Source of the DNA: Anaeramoeba flamelloides
Lineage: Eukaryota; Metamonada; Anaeramoebidae
Length of the DNA stretch: 64,000 bases
Assembly (NCBI GenBank): GCA_027625915.1
Contig: JANTQA010000015.1
Location: 6,973,001 to 7,037,000, forward strand
Direction of reading: 5' to 3'
Part shown: positions 27,728-40,249 of the stretch, one piece after another
How positions within the stretch are numbered: position 1 is the first letter of the stretch
Layout: every line of letters starts with the position of its first letter
Notes under the pieces: model-generated
What the model saw: the letters and a program-made list of their open reading frames with translations, nothing else
Database searches by the model: none
What the model was told of the DNA's origin: nothing
Translations under genes and position numbers: made by a program

Positions 27728-29311
27728 CATATTAATTTTCTTCTACTCTTTTTTTATTTAAAATAATTTTCTTAAATTACTCCTTTAAATAAATAAATAA
27801 ATAAATAAAGATTATTATTTCAAAGTTTTAAATAATTTTTTAACTTTAGATAAAATTAAAATCTTTTCAATGTGTTAATTTTACCTAGATTAATCCAACG
27901 TTAAAAAAAATTTAATTTGAAATAATTCTTAATAGTACTTCTCAATCCAAATGACTCTAAAAAATCTATTGCAAATATTAGTGTAACATAAATTTATACA
28001 TTTTTTATAAAGGATCACTTTTATAAATTCACATTTTTGAATTTTTTTTTTATTTTTTTAAGAATTTTTCAAATATAAAGTTTAAATCCCAATTATAGTT
28101 TTTCATTAATTCAAAAAATAATATTAAATAACCTCAAACATAATCATTTGAATAATTAAACAGTTAACCACAAAAATCTAATAATATTGAGGATTGGTTG
28201 TAATGAAAAAATAAACAATGGTTAATTAATAATGATGAGAAATTAGTGTGGGTGTGACTTGAAAATGAAAATAAAAATGAAAAGGTCGCTATGAAAAATA
28301 TTAGGTATTTAAAAACCAACCCAAAAGAGGCAGAAAATAATAACTGTTCAACAAATCTCCACAAATGAACTAAAGTGATCAAATATAAAACTCAACTATA
28401 TTAACCCAGAGTGATGGGGTCTATATTTGATATTTTTATTAATACAATCATAGTATTGAATTTTGACCTATTATTTTCGAATTAATTTTTTTTATACTTC
28501 CCAATATCATTTTTTTATTATTATTTATTTATTTATACTTTTTTTTAGAGATTTATGGTTTTTTCACCTATTTTTTTTTTTTTATTTTCAAATTTTTAAA
28601 AGTTTTTGCCTCTTGAACCATTAAAATAATTTCTTATTTATCTTTGAATCCTATCTATTTATCATTTCAAATATTGTTTAAAGAAAAGTTATCATTTAAT
28701 TTATGATACTATCAAAGTGATATAATATAAAATATAATAAATAAATTTTAGTTGTTCTGTTAACTAGGAGATCGTCTACTGATATTTCCTGTTTTAAGTC
28801 GATAAATACAAATTTTAATTATTTTTTGTTTAAAATTTATCATTTTTTTTTTTTTTTTTCAGTCTTTCTAGTCATCGTTTATATCAACAACAAATATTTT
28901 TTTGAATTGAAAAGACTATAAATAAACACAATTTAAAAATATATATCTAAATTTTAAAAGTTTTTTTGATTGATAAAAAAATCAAAAATGTCAAAATATT
29001 ATAATTATAATAATTTTTGAACTTGAGTAGAGCTTTTTATACACACAAAATTATTTTCAATTTTTTCTAAAATTTGTATTTTTTAATATTTTTCACAAAA
29101 TTTGAAAAATTAATTTTATTAAGGGAAAATGTACAGTATAATCAAAGTTTTGGAAATAGTGTTTATATATTTAAAAAAAAGACAATTGAACATAAATTTA
29201 TATTTGTTTTTGGATTTACCAGTAGTGTATTTTATAAAAATATTTTTGAAAATATGACGAGATAATTTATTACTTGTATGTAAATTTGAAAAAAATATCA
29301 ATATTCCAAAA

Positions 29312-29754
29312 GTTAATAACTTTTTGGGAATAAAACTGAAACATGGAAAAACAGATCAACATGTTTTTTCAATCGAGAACCTAAATAGAACCTGAAAAAA
29401 TGAAAAGGTAAGATCAATTAAAAAAGAAAAAATAAATGATTCAAGACATAATGAAGTTTACTACTAAACAGTTTTTTTAATACTACCTTTTGATAATGAG
29501 TTTTTCTTTGATTGATGAATTATTAAAAATTTGTTCAAAAAATTTACGATTTTTTGAGATCTTCTAAATCACTCAAACAATTTTGATATTCAGTAGATTT
29601 AAATTGTGTTTGTTGTGTTTAATTTAAAATAATCTAATGAATTATTCTTTGACTATAATTTGTTTCTTTTTTTATGGATTTTTCTTTTTCGTTTTTAGGT
29701 TCCATTCATGTTCTTTATTTAAAAACAATTTGAAACTTTTTTTGCCTGTTTCAC
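29312..29754. repeat. MITE-like TIR element, family M1, copy 2
   Basis: It shares with copy 1 (1138-1790), in order, TTTGGGAATAAAA, TAAGATCAATTAA, AAAATTTGTT.AAAAAATTTAC, and a 3' end with TTTTCGTTTT followed by the inverted terminal sequence. Ends are GAAACATGG and GTTTCAC. It lies 420 bp before the LRR-PP2C start codon. Confidence 0.65.
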
Positions 29755-30177
29755 TTTTTTTAAATGCGGATAAATTAAATAAAGTTCACAAATAACATCA
29801 ACCAACAAAGACATTTTTACACCACATTAATTCTTCCATTTTATAAAACAATATATCCCAAAATCTCAAAATATAAAGTTTGGAAAAAATTTTAAATTCT
29901 ATTCATGATTATAAATAAAACTGTAACTATCTATAATTTCCACAACCTCAAATAACATTCAATTGGAAGAAAAAATTATTACAAAAATAATTTTTAGAGA
30001 AAAAGTAAAAAAATTTTTTCCAGGTAAATTTACTTTCTCAATGGAAGAAAATAACACCTGTTGCTTCTTGGGATCTTATGATAGTAATTTTTGATATTAT
30101 TTTAGTGTTGTTAGCCATTTTTTATCCTTTTTCTATTCATAAACAAACACTTTTTTCTTCCACATAAATTTTCAGAA

Positions 30178-33100
30178 ATGGGAAATAAACTCAATTCCAA
30201 AAAAATCAAAAATGAGGGTAATTAGTCCAAACTTTTCTCTTCTTTCTCAAAGTGTTTACTTTTTTTTCTTATCTTTAAAAATTGTAAAATCTTTTTCTTT
30301 CTTCAACTTTAAACAAAAATCTTTTAGTTGCAAGAAAATTCTTTGACCAATTAAAAGAATTGTACGAGGACAGCCCCCAAAAAGAACAAAAGGTAGATCT
30401 CTTTCTCACTCATTCCAAAGAACATTTTAAAATGATACTGATTGCAATACATCAATAATTCTGTTTTTTTTATCACCTTAAATATTTCTTTCTTTACACA
30501 AATAGATATTAGTTCCAATCTACAAAAATTTGCTCAGGTTCCCACCAAACTCCAAAAGACTCGCTCTTAATTTGAAAAATATCAATTTAGGCGATCGAAA
30601 TTGTATCAGAATTATGAAGGTAGTTGCGCAATTAGACCAAATTTCTAATTTGTCGTTCAATAAAACCCAGATTACAAAAAACACAACAACACAAATCGCG
30701 AACCTTTTGAAAAATGTTACCAATTTGCAAAAAATTGATTTGAGTAACAACCCAATGGGTAATGAATTCTATTTTTTTTTTGATTTTTTCTTTTCTTTTT
30801 TGCAAAATAATTTTACAAAGAATTTTTTCACTTCCGAAGCATGACAAAAATCAAATTTGGTATGAGGTAATTGAATGTAAAATTAAAAACTCACACCTTC
30901 TTTCTTGTTGAAACTACCTCATTTCCAAAAATAAATTTTTTTAACGTTTCCTTTTTTCAAAAAGTTGGTTTATTTGGAAATGACCAACTCTCACAGAATT
31001 TAAACTTAACGTTGGTTAAGTACAGAGTTATTGATTTTCAAAATAAAAAATCGGACAAAAGTCAAAAATAAATTTGAAAAATTAATTTTTTTGGTTGTGG
31101 GTTGCTTCAAATTTTTTGGAAATTTGTTCAGTTTTTCTTGCGCGCGATTTTTGAATAAAAAAAATAATAAAAAGAAATGTCGTAAATAAAACCTTGAAAT
31201 TTTGATACAATTAAGTTTAAACTGGATAAAGAATTCATTTCAAATCGAATCAAAAAATGTATTCTTGTCTTATCTTACTTTTTTTTTTACAAAATTTTCT
31301 GTTTGGGGGATTTTTTTTTGAAAATAAAAAAAACCATCATCAATCAGGATAACTATCTCTTGAGGTAGATTTGTTCCACAATTGAAAGGGATCCGATTTT
31401 TAATTCAGATCTTCTTTTGATTTTTTTCTGTTTGAGACTTACAGTGATCAAAAAAACTGTATCCAAAGCCTACAATACCATGTTTCAAAGTAAAACATGT
31501 GCTTTTTTTTTCTTCTTGTTTCAATGCAACATCTAATTCACCCAATAGTATATCTAAGCTCAAATTAATTTTGAAAGTAAACTCCTTGAGGTTTTCAGTA
31601 AAATTTTAAATTTGGAATGCAATATGTTCATCACTTTTCGTAATTTTCTCCAATTTTTTTAAAATTTTTTGTTTTTTTTTTGATCCAAATTCCTTCAACA
31701 ATTACTTTCTAATCCAAAAACCACAAAATTTCCAAAAACACCTGAAATTCCATTTTTCTGATCAATTGAAAATATTAGTAAAAAGTCAAAAATATACTCC
31801 ATTTTCAAGATAAATATATATAAATTGACAAGTGGCCTAAAACTGTTCTAATTGAGGCATTGCTTAAATACTCCAAATCTATCAAATTTAACCGTTTCGT
31901 AAATGTAGAAATTTAAAAAAAAACTACAAATTTGTAAAATTAATCAAGAATGTGACTGAAAACGAAAATCTAATTTTGTTTTTAAATTTTACAATAAAAA
32001 TCATTTTTATCAATTAAAAATATTTGAATGAATTTTAATTTGAGAAAGTGTTTGATTATTGCGAATTTTCATTAAATTAAGAAAAACCATTTTGTAAAAT
32101 AAAACCAATCCCCAAAGTTTCCCAATGGAAATTTAAAATTTTGAAAAAATTATTAATGTAAAGATTTCAAGAAAATAATACTCTTATTTCACAAATGCCA
32201 AAACAAAACAATTCTCATAGTAGATGTTTTCTAATAAATTTTTCAATTTATCTAAAGAATAATCACAAACAATTAGATTTTCAATTTTCAGTCAAGTTCT
32301 CAATTAATGTTACAAATTTGTTGTTTTTTTTTAAATTTCTACATTTACCAAACGGTTAAAATTGATAGATTTAGAGTATTTAAGCAATGCCCCAATTAGA
32401 ACAGTTATAGGCCACTTGTCAATTTATATATATTTATCTTGAAAATGGAGTATATTTTTGACTTTTTACTAATATTTTCAATTGATCAGAAAAATGGAAT
32501 TTCAGGTGTTTTTGGAAATTTCAAGTTTTTTTTTTTTTTTTTTTTTATTTTTGAAGGGAGGAAATTAATTTTCTCTTTTAGCCGTTTTTTTTTTTTTAAT
32601 TTTTGAAAATAAAAGAAAATTTTTGAAATTTTCATTTTATTTCACAAATTAAAAAAAACCTAGGCACTATACGTTAGGCTTTCTTTGATTAAAATTAATA
32701 GAGTAAAATCATTATGTTTTATTCAATTCTTTTGAATTCTGTTAAGTGCCTAGGTTTTCTTGAGTTTTCTATTTTATTTGTTAATTGTTCGAGGTTTTTT
32801 TGAGTTTTCTCGTTTATTTGAAAAATCAATAGATTTTCGTTAGGTTTTTTTGAGTTTTCTATTTATTTGTGAAGTGTTCTAGGTTTTTTTTACTTTAGAA
32901 ATAAACAGAAAATTTCAAAAATTTTCTTCTAATTTCAAAAATTAAAAAAACGCTAACGGCAAATAAGAAGAATGAAAAATTCCACCTTTAGATTACAATA
33001 ACAAAAAAGAATTTTTTTTTTATTATTAAACAAAAAACAATTTTCTTTTTCTCGAAATTTTGTAAATGATCGGGATTTTATGATTTTTTGCGATATAAAT

Positions 33101-36100
33101 TTATTGTCCGCTAGTACTAATAAAACTATTAAATTTTTTTTGTAATAATATTAAAAACATTATTTTTTCAAACAATAAAAAAATTATTTTTTTTTAATTC
33201 AGAAATCCAGATTTTGTGATTTTTTTCAAAAGTTAGGCCAATTCCATAAAAAATGAGAAATAGTCTTCAATGGTTTCTAAATTTTCTGTTTTTTTACATA
33301 ATCCCCAAAATTGTGAAAAAAAATTATTCTTTTAAGTTTTTTTTTTAGAAAAGTAAAATCCAATGAATTTTACGATCAAACAAATAATAACTCATTCAGA
33401 AAATACACTTTAATCAATAAAAGAGATGTGTTTTTTTTAAATGGGGATTTTACCTTTATAAGTTAAATAATCAAAAAAGAAGAAAGTGGAACTTTCATTC
33501 TTGATTAATGATCGACTAAAAAAAAAAAAAATCTTTAAACTCTTTGTTGTAGAGTTTTACGTACAAACAAAGAAAAAAGAAGAAGAGCAATAAGAAGAAA
33601 AAAAGTTTCCCAAACAATCTTTATAATTGGTGATAATGTGGCTGGGCTATTTAGAAAATTTTTATAAAAGTTACCCATCTCCTTTTTCCTTAAATAGATT
33701 AAAGAAAATGATTTAGTCAAAGTCTTTTCTTTAAAGAACGCATGAAACGTTGGTAGTTTTAAAAGCATTTTTATTCATGATAATGTATAATACATCAATA
33801 TACTCAAAAACAATGATTTACCTTTAGTTATTACTGTTGTTCGATCTCAAAGATGAATCGATATACCAACCAAACCAAAACAAAATACAATAAAAACCCT
33901 TTGACCTGATCCTTGATTTAATTGCATTTTTTTTTGTTGATTTTTTAAAAACTAATTTTTTATTACATGATCTGTTTTTTTTGATCATACCAAAAATTGT
34001 GTCTTTGAAAATTAACTATATATTAGCCTAAAATTCAACAACTATTATATTACAAGTAATTTTTTATCACAATATTTTGATGTTTATCACAATTTTTATA
34101 CAATTATCGAGATTTTATAGAATATCGCAATTTGTATCTAATATCACGATATAATCGATTTTCGTGATTTTTTGAAATATCGGGATTTTATAAAGATAAT
34201 CTTGATTTTTTGAACTTTATTGCGATTTTTTAAACTTTATCTTTTTATGAAAAATATATTTTAAAAAAATATTAGAGGATTTGACGATAAAGTTAATAGT
34301 TTTTTTTTTTCTTTTACTAATCAAAATAATAATACTATGTTTTTGCTTTACATTTATCTGTTTCTGCATATTCACCAATAATTCCATCTTCAAATATTTT
34401 AAATTATTTTTATTTTATATTTAATAATAGGACTTGACGGGTTAAGGAAAATATGCACTGAATTAGAGGAAAATCAGAGTTTGGAAGGTTTATATTTAAA
34501 TAATTGTAATATCCAAAACGAGGGCGCTATCATTCTTTCGGACATGCTCGAAACAAATACGACTTTAGAAGTTTTGGAGCTTTGTAAAAATGAAATAACA
34601 TCGAGAGGGCTCGGGTTTATTACAGAGTCATTAAAAAACAATTATTCGTTGGTTTCTTTTGAAATTGATCAATCAAATCAAGGCGATGAAAAAGAAATTG
34701 AAGAAATTCACTCTTATGTGGAAAGGAATTCTACAATACAAGAGGTACTGGATCAAATACTTTCCAATACATGTAAAAGGCAATTCAAAAGGAAATTAAA
34801 TCAGTTTTCAAAATCTGTAAGAGGAATGGAAATGTTAAAAGGGAAAAATGAGCAAATTAACAAAACAAAGAAAGGCACAAAGCTACATGAACTTTTCGAA
34901 GAAACCAATAAGAGGTCTAAAATTGATAATATTCATGATAAAAAAATTGAAAATGGAATTTGGAGAGTCGGCTATGCCGAAATGATGGGAAGAAGAGATA
35001 CTCAAGAAGATGTTTTATCAATCAAAATTGATTGGCTGAAGAATACCGAAATTGATTCCTTTTGGACTGATCATTCAGGCTATATAGAATCGAAGAATTT
35101 TAAAAATTATGCTACAAAGTCGAATTATGAAGTCCCAGAAGAAGAGTTCGTTCAGGTACCAATAAAACCCAATGAATTAAGAAATTTTCAAGTTGAAAAT
35201 GCTAATTTTTTTGGGTTATTTGATGGACATGGTTTGTTTTCTTTTTGAAATCTTATTTACTTAAAAACCCCGTTTTTTTATTATTAGTATGAAAAACATT
35301 TGGTATGACCAAGATATTCAAAATTCCCCTTTTTTTTAAAAAAAAATTAAAATCCCCAACATTATTCATAATAAGGAATCATTATTTATCTTGTAATTTG
35401 AAAACGATAAAGCAAATTATGATTCTTTATTGAAAATTCTAAACAAAAATATAAAATCTAGGAAGTGCCGTAAAGAGCCACCGGGTGTCGTGGAGTATAT
35501 TAATATATCGTAAAGTGCCGTAGACTGACTCGGTTTTCTGTTTTATTTGTGAAGTGTTCTAGTTTTTTTTGAGTTTTTTTTACTTTAGAAATAAACAAAA
35601 AATTTTAATAAATTTTCGGTTTATGTCTAAAGTAAATAAAACCTAACGAAAATCTATTGATTTTTCAAATAAATAGAAAACTCAAAAAAACCTCGAACAA
35701 TTTTTTTTATTGTAATTTAAGGGAGGAGTTTAGAATTCCTCTTGTTTGCCCGAATTCCTAAACTTGAATTTAGAAATCGTATAATAGATTCAAACATAGT
35801 CTTATTATCTACTAAAGCTAATAAAGATATTGAATCTTGTTTATTAATAATATTATAAATATTATTATTATTTAAAATAAGTGAAAAATTATTTTTTTCT
35901 AATTCAGAAATCCAGATTTTCCGATTATTTTCATAGGCTGGGCAGTTCCAGAGAAAATGATCCAAATCTTCAATGATATCCAAATCTTTATTTATTTTAC
36001 ACAATTGACAAAATTGTGATTTATTTTTGTTCATAAAATAAGAATATCTATTAAGATAATTTGTATAATTTCTTAACTTTAGAATAGAAGTTGAACCCTT

Positions 36101-38159
36101 CCATTTTAAATATTTTTTGTCGTTAGGTTTTTTTTAATTTAAGAAATAAACAGAAAATTTTAATAAATTTTCGGTTTATTTCTTAAATTAAAAAAAACCT
36201 AGACACGACTGTTTGTTAATATTTCCCTGTATCAAAATTATTTTCAAATAATTTTGTACTTTCCAACTTGGACTATTTTTTAATTGATTAATTCTGTAAA
36301 CTTCGAGTTCAGATTCTAATTCTTTTAAATTTCGAGCTTTCCAATTAATGTTTTCTGTTTCTTTTTCTCTGAAGGGGAGAAGATTTATTAATTTATCAAA
36401 TCCCAAAATTTTTAATTTTTGAATTAATTTGAATTTTCTTTTTGTAAATTGTGATTCTTGCCAAATCAATTTTTGCTTCAGTTTTATAGATAAGTCTTGG
36501 GGAATGTGGGTTTATTAAAAAGCGATTCTGTGATTTTCTTATTAATCCAAATATCAATTTTTTTGAAATCGGATTCTGTAAAGTCAAATATCTCCAACCC
36601 ATATAATAGTTGACTATGTAAAACGGCTTTAAAGAATTGAATTTTTAACCCATTAGAAAAATTCCTTTCTTTAAAAATATGTAGGATTTTTTCAAAATTA
36701 TTATTGACCTTATCAAAGTTAAATTTTAGATGAGTTTTTTTATCTAACCAAATACCAAGATATAAAATTTCTTTTGGTATTAGGGTTTTTTTTGTTTTAT
36801 CATCATTTGGATTCATTCCAAAATCTTTTATTATTTTATATATTTTTTGTAATTGATAATTTATTTCAATCATTGATCCTTTCATTATTAATATCAAATC
36901 ATCAGCAAACATCTGTACGTGTATTGCTAGTGAATTGATTTTTTCTAAAAGAAAATGAGAAATAAAACCAAATAATAGAGGAGATAATGGATCTCCTTGG
37001 TAAACACCTATTCCTTCCTTTGAGTAATAAGCAAGTAGAAACATTTTTAAAATTTCATTTTTGATAAATTTTTTAATTGAGTGATAAATCAATGAATTAT
37101 GAATAGAGTCAAAACAAAACCTCGAACAATTAACAAATAAAATAGAAAACTCAAGAAAAACCTAACAGCACTTTTACAAAATTCAAAAGAATAGGGTAAA
37201 AAATTTTGATTATACTCAATTCTTTTGTATTCTGGAAAATCTAACGGCGGTTTTTTTAATTCTCGTTTTGCTTCGAAAAATATAAAGATTTTAAAATCAA
37301 AACTATAATTAAAAAAAACCTAACAACGTAAGAGGAAATTAATTCCCCCCTTTCTAGATCAAAAAAAAATAAGGGAAAATGTTTACACTCTAAATAAACA
37401 AATACTCTTATGTCGTTTACTCCTTAGAAAAGATTCTTTTTCAACAAAAACTTGAAAAAATCTTTTAAAAAAAGACGATTTACCATTAAGGAGAATGTTA
37501 TCTCTATAAATTTTAATAAAACCCAAGTTTACTATAATTCCATCTCAAGAGAATATTTTTTGTTATTATAATTAAATTTTGGCTTTGTAAAAAATTAATT
37601 TCAAATGTTAAATAAAAAAAATCAAATACTTTTTTTTCCAATACAAAAATGTTTAATCATCAACAAAAAAATTACAAAAATTTCTTTCAATAATTCAAAA
37701 AAAAAAATGAATCTTTTCAAAACATTTTAAAAGTTAACAAAACACAAGCCCAAAAATTGTGACTCGTTCTGAAATATTAAATTGAAAAAAAATATTTTAT
37801 TTTGTATTCAGTGAACAACTAATTATTAAATCTAATGAAGAATACACCATTTTAATTATTATTAACACATACAGCCTGATATATCAAAAAGTCAAAACAA
37901 TAAAATCAAAAACTAAAAAAAAGTGAATCACGCTTTTTGAAATGAGTATTAAAGATTTTTTATTACTGAAATTTTGACTGAAAAAAAGTTTTACAACAAG
38001 ATTTTTTACTAATAATTAAATTTTCTTTTTAAGAAATTACAAAGCCTCAATTTTCTTAAAGTTAATTTGGATTTTCAAACATTTTTTTTTTTTTTTTCAA
38101 ATTGACTTTTTAAAAAAGAAAAAAGAAAAAAAAAAAAAAAAAATAAAAAAAAAAGAAAA

Positions 38160-38195
<36 letters not shown>

Positions 38196-39420
38196 AAAAA
38201 TTATCCAGATCTAAAAATTGACATTTTATTTTAAGAAGAATACTGGATTAAACTCATAGAATATGTTCTATTTCTCCAATAAAACTGCAATTCTTTGACT
38301 GAAAAAGAGTTGAATTGTAAAATCCGCATTTTTGAAGTATTATTTTAAACAATTTCTAAAAATTATCGATATTTTTTTCTCAATATAATATTTTTATAAA
38401 GAACACACTTTTAAGCAATTTTTTTTTTTTTTATTTGGAATTTTAGATCAATTCAAATTTATATTTTTTGATATTGAGTCCATCCTTAATTGAATATCAT
38501 TGCCATTTGATATTTTATTATTTTTCAAAAAAAAAAAAATACATGAATATTAAATTAAATTATTCAAAACACTGGAGAGAATTAAAAAATTTTTTTCAAA
38601 TTATTAGTTGATTACCCTTTGCATTCTAAATCGATGCACTGGTATTGAAACATTTCTGTTAGACAACAATAAACTTTTTTACAAATCTTTTTATTCGTGG
38701 TAAAAGAATTATCTGTATTCATACACAGCAAAAAGTGACAAATATTGTTTTTCACACTCAACTTAAAAATTAATATTTTTGGTCTATTTCATGATAATAT
38801 AATAAATTGTAGGTGGACGTGAAGCATCTGAACATGTTGCCGAAATTTTGCCAAACATGATAAAAGAAAAAATACTTAATGGGGAAATTCTGGAAAAGGC
38901 AATTCGACAATCTTTTATTGAAATACATGAACAAATGCTCCCTTGGTGTTTGTATAGTGGTACAACAGCGGTGGTTATTATAACAATTGGAAAATTCGTG
39001 TGGGTTGTCAACCTTGGTGACTCGCAAGCAGTTCTATGCCGAAATGGTTACACTGTGCGCTTAACTCGTCCACAAAAGCCTAATGATCCCGAAGAAAAAA
39101 AACGAATTGAAGAAGCAGGTGGATTCGTAAAAGATGGAAGAGTAAATGGAATTCTAGCAGTAAGCCGCGCTTTCGGTGATGGCTATTTAGGCAAAGCCAT
39201 AAGCTCCGAACCCCAGATTAATAGTTTCCAGCTTTCTTCTTCAGATAGCTTTATTGTAATGGCCTGCGATGGCGTCTGGGATGTCTTAAAAGAAGACGCA
39301 ACCGTCGCAATAGTCGGCGAAGAAATAGACCCCCAAAAGGCTGCAAAAAGAGTAAGAGACGAATCTTATAACCAAGGAAGCACAGATAATATTTCTGTAT
39401 TGACATTATTTATCCAATAA
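30178..39420 (+). CDS. LRR-PP2C: leucine-rich repeat protein fused to a PP2C-type phosphatase
   Basis: Five exons are read: 30178-30217, 30328-30392, 30506-30758, 34431-35231 and 38813-39420, giving 588 residues with frame kept at every GT...AG join. It starts MGNKLNSKK, a good N-myristoylation signal, so membrane attachment is inferred. Residues of about 48-200 carry leucine-rich repeats of ribonuclease-inhibitor style (LQKIDLSNNPMGLDGL, LEGLYLNNCNIQNEGA, LEVLELCKNEITSRG), with the repeat intact across the 3.7-kb intron. A basic linker follows. The PP2C domain spans about 298-588: GRRDTQED (306-313), DGHGG (from 384), SGTTA, NLGDSQA, AVSRAFGDGYLG, MACDGVWDVL and STDNISV, so all metal-binding acidic residues are present. 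The segment between the first motif and DGHG is longer than usual. LRR-PP2C fusions are known from amoebae. The fourth donor, GTTTGT, is weaker than the rest. Confidence 0.93.
31728..32521. repeat. Large foldback element, about 260-bp arms
   Basis: The left arm (about 31728-31990) begins AATTTCCAAAAACACCTGAA. The right arm (about 32265-32521) ends with the complement. Long blocks such as AATTGACAAGTGGCC and ATATACTCCATTTTCAAGAT are perfectly inverted. The spacer is about 275 bp. A diverged relative of one arm lies at 48541-48730. Confidence 0.85.
32585..32996. repeat. Composite hairpin cluster C
   Basis: It has an H hairpin (32585-32660), a palindrome with AATAGAGTAAAATC in its core (about 32670-32750), GTGCCTAGGTTTTCTTGAG, the uninterrupted segment TTGTTAATTGTTCGAGG (the empty form of the LINE site in cluster D), a second H hairpin (about 32880-32957), and a 3' end CTAACGGCAAATAAGAAG. 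Confidence 0.7.
35703..37115 (-). mobile_element. 5'-truncated non-LTR retrotransposon (LINE) with reverse transcriptase
   Basis: On the minus strand the element begins inside RT motif A (FDSIH), then GVYQGDPLSPLLF, the catalytic MFADDLILI, a thumb-like region, and a C-terminal knuckle FCQLCK...DHFLWNCP, with the stop near 35717 and a short A-rich tail (CAATAAAAAA). A 16-bp direct repeat, AAAACCTCGAACAATT, flanks it (35687-35702 and 37116-37131), the mark of target-primed insertion. The frame is broken near 36480 and again by a 76-bp hairpin at 36125-36200. The copy cannot be autonomous because the 5' half is missing. The clade is not resolved. Confidence 0.9.
36125..36200. repeat. H hairpin module inside the LINE
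   Basis: This is a 76-bp palindrome whose terminal 27 bp, starting AGGTTTTTTTTAATTTAAG, are perfectly inverted at the other end. After one mismatch the arms pair for about eight more bases. It interrupts the LINE reading frame. Confidence 0.9.
37755..38215. repeat. Dispersed repeat, copy 2 (other copy at 22118-22560)
   Basis: It shows the same ordered blocks as copy 1, including CCTGATATAT, ATTTTTTATTACTGAA and ACAAGATTTTTTA, ending in a long A-rich tract. Confidence 0.6.
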
Positions 39421-39764
39421 AACAAGTCTTTGAAACATTATAATTGGAAAATAAAAGATTATTGTGTTTTGTAATTACAGTTAAACAATTTGGAAAATTG
39501 TTTAAATTCGAATAGATTCAGTTTGTAGACTTTTAATCAATAATTTAAATTTTAAGTTTTATTTTATTTTTTTATTATTATCTATTATATTAATATATTG
39601 TTTCAACAAAGTCTAATAATTTTATAATATTATTGATAGTAATAATTTTTATTCTAAATAAATAACTAAATAACTTTTTTTGTAACATTTGTTACCATTC
39701 TTCTTTTTTTATTTTTTTCTTTACTTTCAAGTTTTTTTTTATTATCCCCAAACTAAACTTTTTT

Positions 39765-40100
39765 TCGGTCAAAGTGGCTAAAAAAAATTTTCCAAGTATC
39801 AATTATTTTTTTTAATTGAACTTTAAAGAATAAATAAGAAATAAATAGAATAATACACATATGAGAATGGTTGATATCCATATTTAATAAGTCTCATAAA
39901 TCAAAAAATTTTCTTAAAAATTTAAAAAGTAAAATTCTTATGTAGAGCAATATTGAAAAAAATAGCAAGGTTCAATTTTAATCTTGAATTAAAGATCAAA
40001 GAAAATTCCAATAGAAATCATACTATTTTTCTACAATCATTCTCTTTCTATTTCAATTTCTTTAAAATAAGACAAATATTTACTTGGTGAATATCGATCT
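39765..40100. repeat. Dispersed repeat, copy 2 (other copy at 3085-3430)
   Basis: It shows the same order of shared blocks as the first copy. It lies about 340 bp downstream of the LRR-PP2C stop codon. Confidence 0.6.
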
Positions 40101-40249
40101 TGATATAAAATTAAAATTTACTGATGAATTAGGTAAAAAAAATTGAAAAAAAAAAAAAAAGTTCAATAAAAAAAAAAATTGCAAAATTATTAAGTTATCA
40201 AAAGAAAAATCGGAAAAAAAAAAGCAAGAAAAAATATAATTGTGTGAAA

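Larger units (their letters stand above)
25172..30177. other. Intergenic stretch, 5.0 kb
   Basis: It contains a LINE 3' remnant (26830-27290), a TIR element M2 (27329-27517), an (AT)n microsatellite (27701-27726), and TIR element M1 copy 2 (29312-29754). 25172-26800 and 27800-29300 are AT-rich with nothing I can support. Confidence 0.6.
30759..34430 (+). other. Third intron of the LRR-PP2C gene, 3.7 kb
   Basis: The donor is GTAATG and the acceptor AATAATAG. It contains a foldback element (31728-32521) and composite hairpin cluster C (32585-32996). The rest is AT-rich, with nothing else supported; a patch of TATCACGAT/ATCGATT-like short repeats lies at about 34070-34200. Confidence 0.85.
35461..37357. 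repeat. Composite hairpin cluster D, interrupted by a LINE
   Basis: The left half (35461-35702) has GTGCCGTAAAG-type tandem repeats, then TCGGTTTTCTGTTTTATTTG, an H hairpin (about 35572-35645) and CTCAAAAAAACCTCGAAC. The right half (37116-37357) has ACAAATAAAATAGAAAACTC, AAAACCTAACAG, a palindromic module with TTCAAAAGAATAGGGTAAA, and CGTAAGAGG before a C-run. Outer arms pair across the LINE, showing a nested inverted-repeat design. Confidence 0.7.
35232..38812 (+). other. Fourth intron of the LRR-PP2C gene, 3.6 kb, hosting a LINE
   Basis: It splits the first Gly codon after DGH of the metal motif DGHGG. It contains composite cluster D (35461-37357) interrupted by a minus-strand LINE (35703-37115), a dispersed repeat (37755-38215), and an A-rich tract of about 70 bases near 38120-38190. 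Confidence 0.85.

Noticed and set aside
38770-39027. Minus-strand frames over the PP2C exon
   Set aside because: The plus strand carries all canonical PP2C motifs; the minus reading has none.
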